From Daphnia carinata (taxonomy: Eukaryota > Arthropoda > Branchiopoda > Diplostraca > Daphniidae), in NCBI RefSeq assembly GCF_022539665.2, contig NC_081334.1:3100001-3164000 (forward strand): 64,000 bases of DNA. Reading direction: 5' to 3'. Below are positions 61,514 through 64,000 of the stretch, one piece after another. The notes beneath the pieces are model-generated. The model saw only the letters and a program-made list of their open reading frames with translations. It was not told the DNA's origin and made no database searches. Both the position numbers and the translations under genes were made by a program. Position 1 is the stretch's first letter; each line of letters begins with the position of its first letter.

Positions 61514-62823
61514 GTAAAAATCAAATTGACCCGTTCTCTGTATAATGCGATCTCTTAAAGAACTCTAACATCTCTTGTTTCAACACGAAGTGAAAATTTT
61601 AGATGATATTTTCAAAAAAAATTTTCGTATTTGTTGTGAAACGCAGGTTCTTTGTTAACGGTATCGTCTAGTTCAGTCACGATTTTCGGTTCTATTTCTC
61701 TTTGGAGACGAGCGTTATTCTATCCGCATCTATCACGAATCAGTCCGGCTATTCCATTTGCCCATTTAACTTAAGGGCCCGCTCTTCTCATTTTTTTGTA
61801 CGCCTTTGCCATCAAGAAAGTCAATAACCTCTCATCTTCTTCAAATTTTCATCAGGTCTTCCAGTTTCGATAGCAAGTTTCAGTTAGGGTAGTAACCGGT
61901 TTATCAGTTTCCTGTCACGTTCCAACTTACGTCTATATGTAATTGGCAAAAATGTACAGACGTCTTGTGTAAATGTGCATTATTTGTTACTCAATAAAAT
62001 ATGTCACGAAAGAATTTCTAACATCTTGTTACTAAAGAAAGACGCTACACTAAAGCACACATCCACAATCGTCCATACATACAGACCAACTGACTTATTT
62101 GAAAGAAAAAAAAAGAAGGAAAGGCTGTTGAAAAGGTAGGTCAGGTAAAAAAGAGGGAGGGCTCGAAAGATAAATGTTAGGTGTAGGGAAGAGAGCGCAA
62201 CAGGTAGAAAAACGTTTGCTGTTCTCATGACTATCGTTGATCAAACGATGCAAATTGTCTTCGTTGTGTCACAAAAAATCAGGTAGTCTCGCGAGGGGGC
62301 TGGGAGTTCAACGTGGAAATACGGGGAAAGGTACGAAACAATGGGAAACGAAGGGATTCTTTACCTAACCCATTCCATGAAATTTCCTACCAAGGAGAAA
62401 TCAAATTTTCTTTTCGATAAATACTCCTTAAACTGTTCAACTGAAGTAACTAAAAATGGCTAATAACAAACAATTACGTAATCACTCCGCTCTAACATGA
62501 TATAGGAGAATGCCTGTACCTATTCTCCTACACACGCATTAAATCACGAACAGATCACGTTTCAAAGTCATTTAACACATCGTGAATTAAGCACGAGAAC
62601 GAGTACATGCTACTTGACTTTAAGTCTTTCAATTGACAACTCCCAGCCAGTTGAACTGCCATCTCATTATTGGGCATAGTTCAGTTTTCGTGACTTTTCG
62701 TTGAAACTATTGCTATTTCATTGTATAGTATTTTTTAGTTGGAAAGACAAGGGCACAACTTTTTAATGGGTTATTAAAACAGTAACGGAAGTTAGAGAAA
62801 AATAAAATCTAACAAACGACAAG
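61514..62823. other. End of unit B and leader of the PH-WH1 gene
   Basis: To about 62603 this is the unit B copy of the unit A right end. From about 62604 to 62823 the sequence is not shared with unit A and should contain the promoter of the PH-WH1 gene. No other gene seen. Confidence 0.5.
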
Positions 62824-64000
62824 ATGCGTGTGAATTCAAAAGAATTGGTTAACATCGCCTTAAAGAAATCTGCAACGTGAGACGACGTGTTATAACGTAA
62901 CTTTACTTATGTGTTTGGTGTTCCTACTAAATTCGTTTTTTCGCCACAGGATAGAAGGAGTAATGAAGTACAGAGTTCTTCACAAAGAACAGGCCAAATT
63001 GATTTCCAAGGAATTCTGGTTCAAGCTGACCAGCAATTTTCTTTTCTATTTTGGTTTGAATTATTTCGGAGAAATCAGAGCGAATGTGGGCATAAAAATA
63101 GAATCTTTTTATAAATATAATACCTTGTTTAAGCGATCTATTATCGCATGTAGGAACCTTTGGGCTTTCTAGTGTTAGAAAATTGTACCGTAGCGTTCAG
63201 GAAAGACGACTCCTTCGCATTTTCCATTCTTTTCTCAGGGAATGAAGAACGGCATTTGTTTTCCTGTTTAAATTTGAATCAAACACAAAGCTGGGTCATA
63301 GCTCTAAGACAATCAAGGTAAGTAGACAACACCCTTTGGCAAATTCAATTATTCTTAAAATGTAGAGAATTTTTACTTACACAGTTATGAACACCTGAGA
63401 ATCCAAGCGAAAATTCTTCAACACAAAATTGCAAGTCTTGGAGGGAAGGTGAGTTTCTTCTTCGAAAATGAGCAAGAAGACTTTGTGAAAACTAAAACTA
63501 AATGCTTTAGGGACGCAGAATGCTTTTAATAGATATACCACATCTGGTAGCTCATCTGTTCGTGAGTTTAAATGCCCAACTCACGCAACTCAATCGACAC
63601 GTCCGGACAGCCAGCGCAACAGACTCAGGCCAATAACAGCGTTCGACGATCGTCAGCGACATCGGATCTGCTTCACCTCAGACTACATAACGAGGAATGG
63701 CAACTGCCCGCAGCTATTGGAAAATAAAACATCTTCTTTTCTGTCGATTAGAGAGAACAATTCGCTTTTGAAACTTATTGGATCGCACTGCAACGTAAGT
63801 CAAAGAATCTTCTCTAAAGATTAGGTTTTTAAAATTTTTGGTTAAACCATAGAGTATGGCATCAGCTGTGGTCCAGGTATGTTTTGCTGATCCACCCAGC
63901 AGATCCCAATGGAACTTACGGCATTGTGGTGTACTGTGCTTCATCAAGGATAATATCCAGCGGTCGCATTATCTGAGGGTATTTTGCCTAGATAGGCAAT
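62824..64000 (+). CDS. Chimeric PH-WH1 protein, 3' end beyond window
   Basis: Exons 62824-62876, 62950-63085, 63154-63317, 63385-63448, 63519-63794 and 63853 to past 64000. The first four code a PH domain paralogous to the gene at 50773 (FWFKLTSNFLFYFG, EPLGFLVLENCTVAF, SWVIALRQSSYEHLRIQ). Exon 5 starts like the tail exon of that paralogue (AFNRYTTSGSSS) and stays open for 92 codons into a WASp exon 1 homologue (ENKTSSFLSIRENNSLLKLIG). It ends at the same donor phase, and the next exon is a near-identical WASp WH1 exon ([20 protein letters not shown]). The WASp-type ATG at 63697 is out of frame, so WH1 can be read only through the PH part. An acceptor 8 nt upstream (63511) would instead give a PH-only product with a stop near 63634. 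Whether CRIB and VCA follow is not visible. Confidence 0.7.

Larger units (their letters stand above)
58663..62603. repeat. Segmental duplication unit B
   Basis: Tandem copy of unit A, about 3.9 kb, with two internal deletions visible as abrupt joins at about 60270/60271 and about 61915/61917. Similarity to A is high in exons, introns and intergenic parts alike, so the duplication looks recent or homogenised. The left boundary cuts the WASp copy inside its polyproline coding region, removing the WH2/VCA part. Confidence 0.8.

Noticed and set aside
63697-63771. Independent WASp start (ATG at 63697) for the third WASp copy
   Set aside because: That frame meets a stop after about 24 codons and never enters the WH1 sequence, whose frame is open only from the PH exon.

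Overview
The window looks like a branchiopod crustacean genome, most likely a water flea (Daphnia or a close relative). Genes are compact, mostly split by introns of about 55 to 120 nt with GT-AG borders. The encoded proteins are arthropod-like and there is no bacterial operon structure. The genus is an inference from gene style and protein content; no search was run. Where exon coordinates are listed, I joined exons by splice sites and the summed coding length is a multiple of three. The exception is SMG1, whose internal exons I did not chain one by one.

Layout. 0.5-2 kb: three tRNA-Gly(CCC) copies, one degenerate. 2.7-3.4 kb: SdhC (+). 4.5-7.0 kb: RpL3 (-), with a box C/D snoRNA candidate in its third intron, divergent from a C1orf198/DUF4706 homologue (+). 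7.9-10.2 kb: no gene seen. 10.2-12.5 kb: BTB-BACK-PHR protein of the BTBD3/6 (lute) type (+). 13.6-26.2 kb: the NMD kinase SMG1 (-). 27.5-33.5 kb: a NACHT-LRR (NLR-like) protein (-). 34.3-35.7 kb: PP6 phosphatase catalytic subunit (-), divergent from mRpS16 (+). 36.7-39.2 kb: alpha-amylase (-). 40.1-41.0 kb: synaptophysin-like protein (-), divergent from ILVBL/HACL2 (+, to 44.2 kb). 44.6-47.9 kb: two tandem secreted or tethered proteins with divergent LRR-like ectodomains (+).

From 48.5 kb to the right edge the window is a rearranged gene cluster. Unit A (about 48811-58649) holds a full WASp (-), a PH protein of sesquipedalian/PHETA type (+), a short WASp paralogue with only WH1 and a divergent CRIB (-), a CYP4 P450 (+) and a PAN-domain protein (-). 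Unit B (about 58663-62603) is a tandem copy with two large internal deletions. It keeps a WASp copy that has lost the CRIB core and the WH2/VCA output region, plus an orphan first exon of the P450. Beyond unit B, a second PH gene (+) reads in frame into a WASp-type WH1 domain and runs off the window.

How the genes relate. Most are single-copy housekeeping genes with unrelated jobs: respiration, translation, RNA surveillance, phosphorylation signalling, digestion, lipid metabolism. The cluster at the right is the exception. It holds one complete Arp2/3 activator next to three WH1-bearing derivatives, two of which lack any visible Arp2/3-activating module, and one of which is joined to a PH domain. 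This suggests, without proving, a local expansion of WH1 proteins that could compete for WASp partners or redirect WH1 to membranes. The NACHT-LRR gene is the other item of clear interest.
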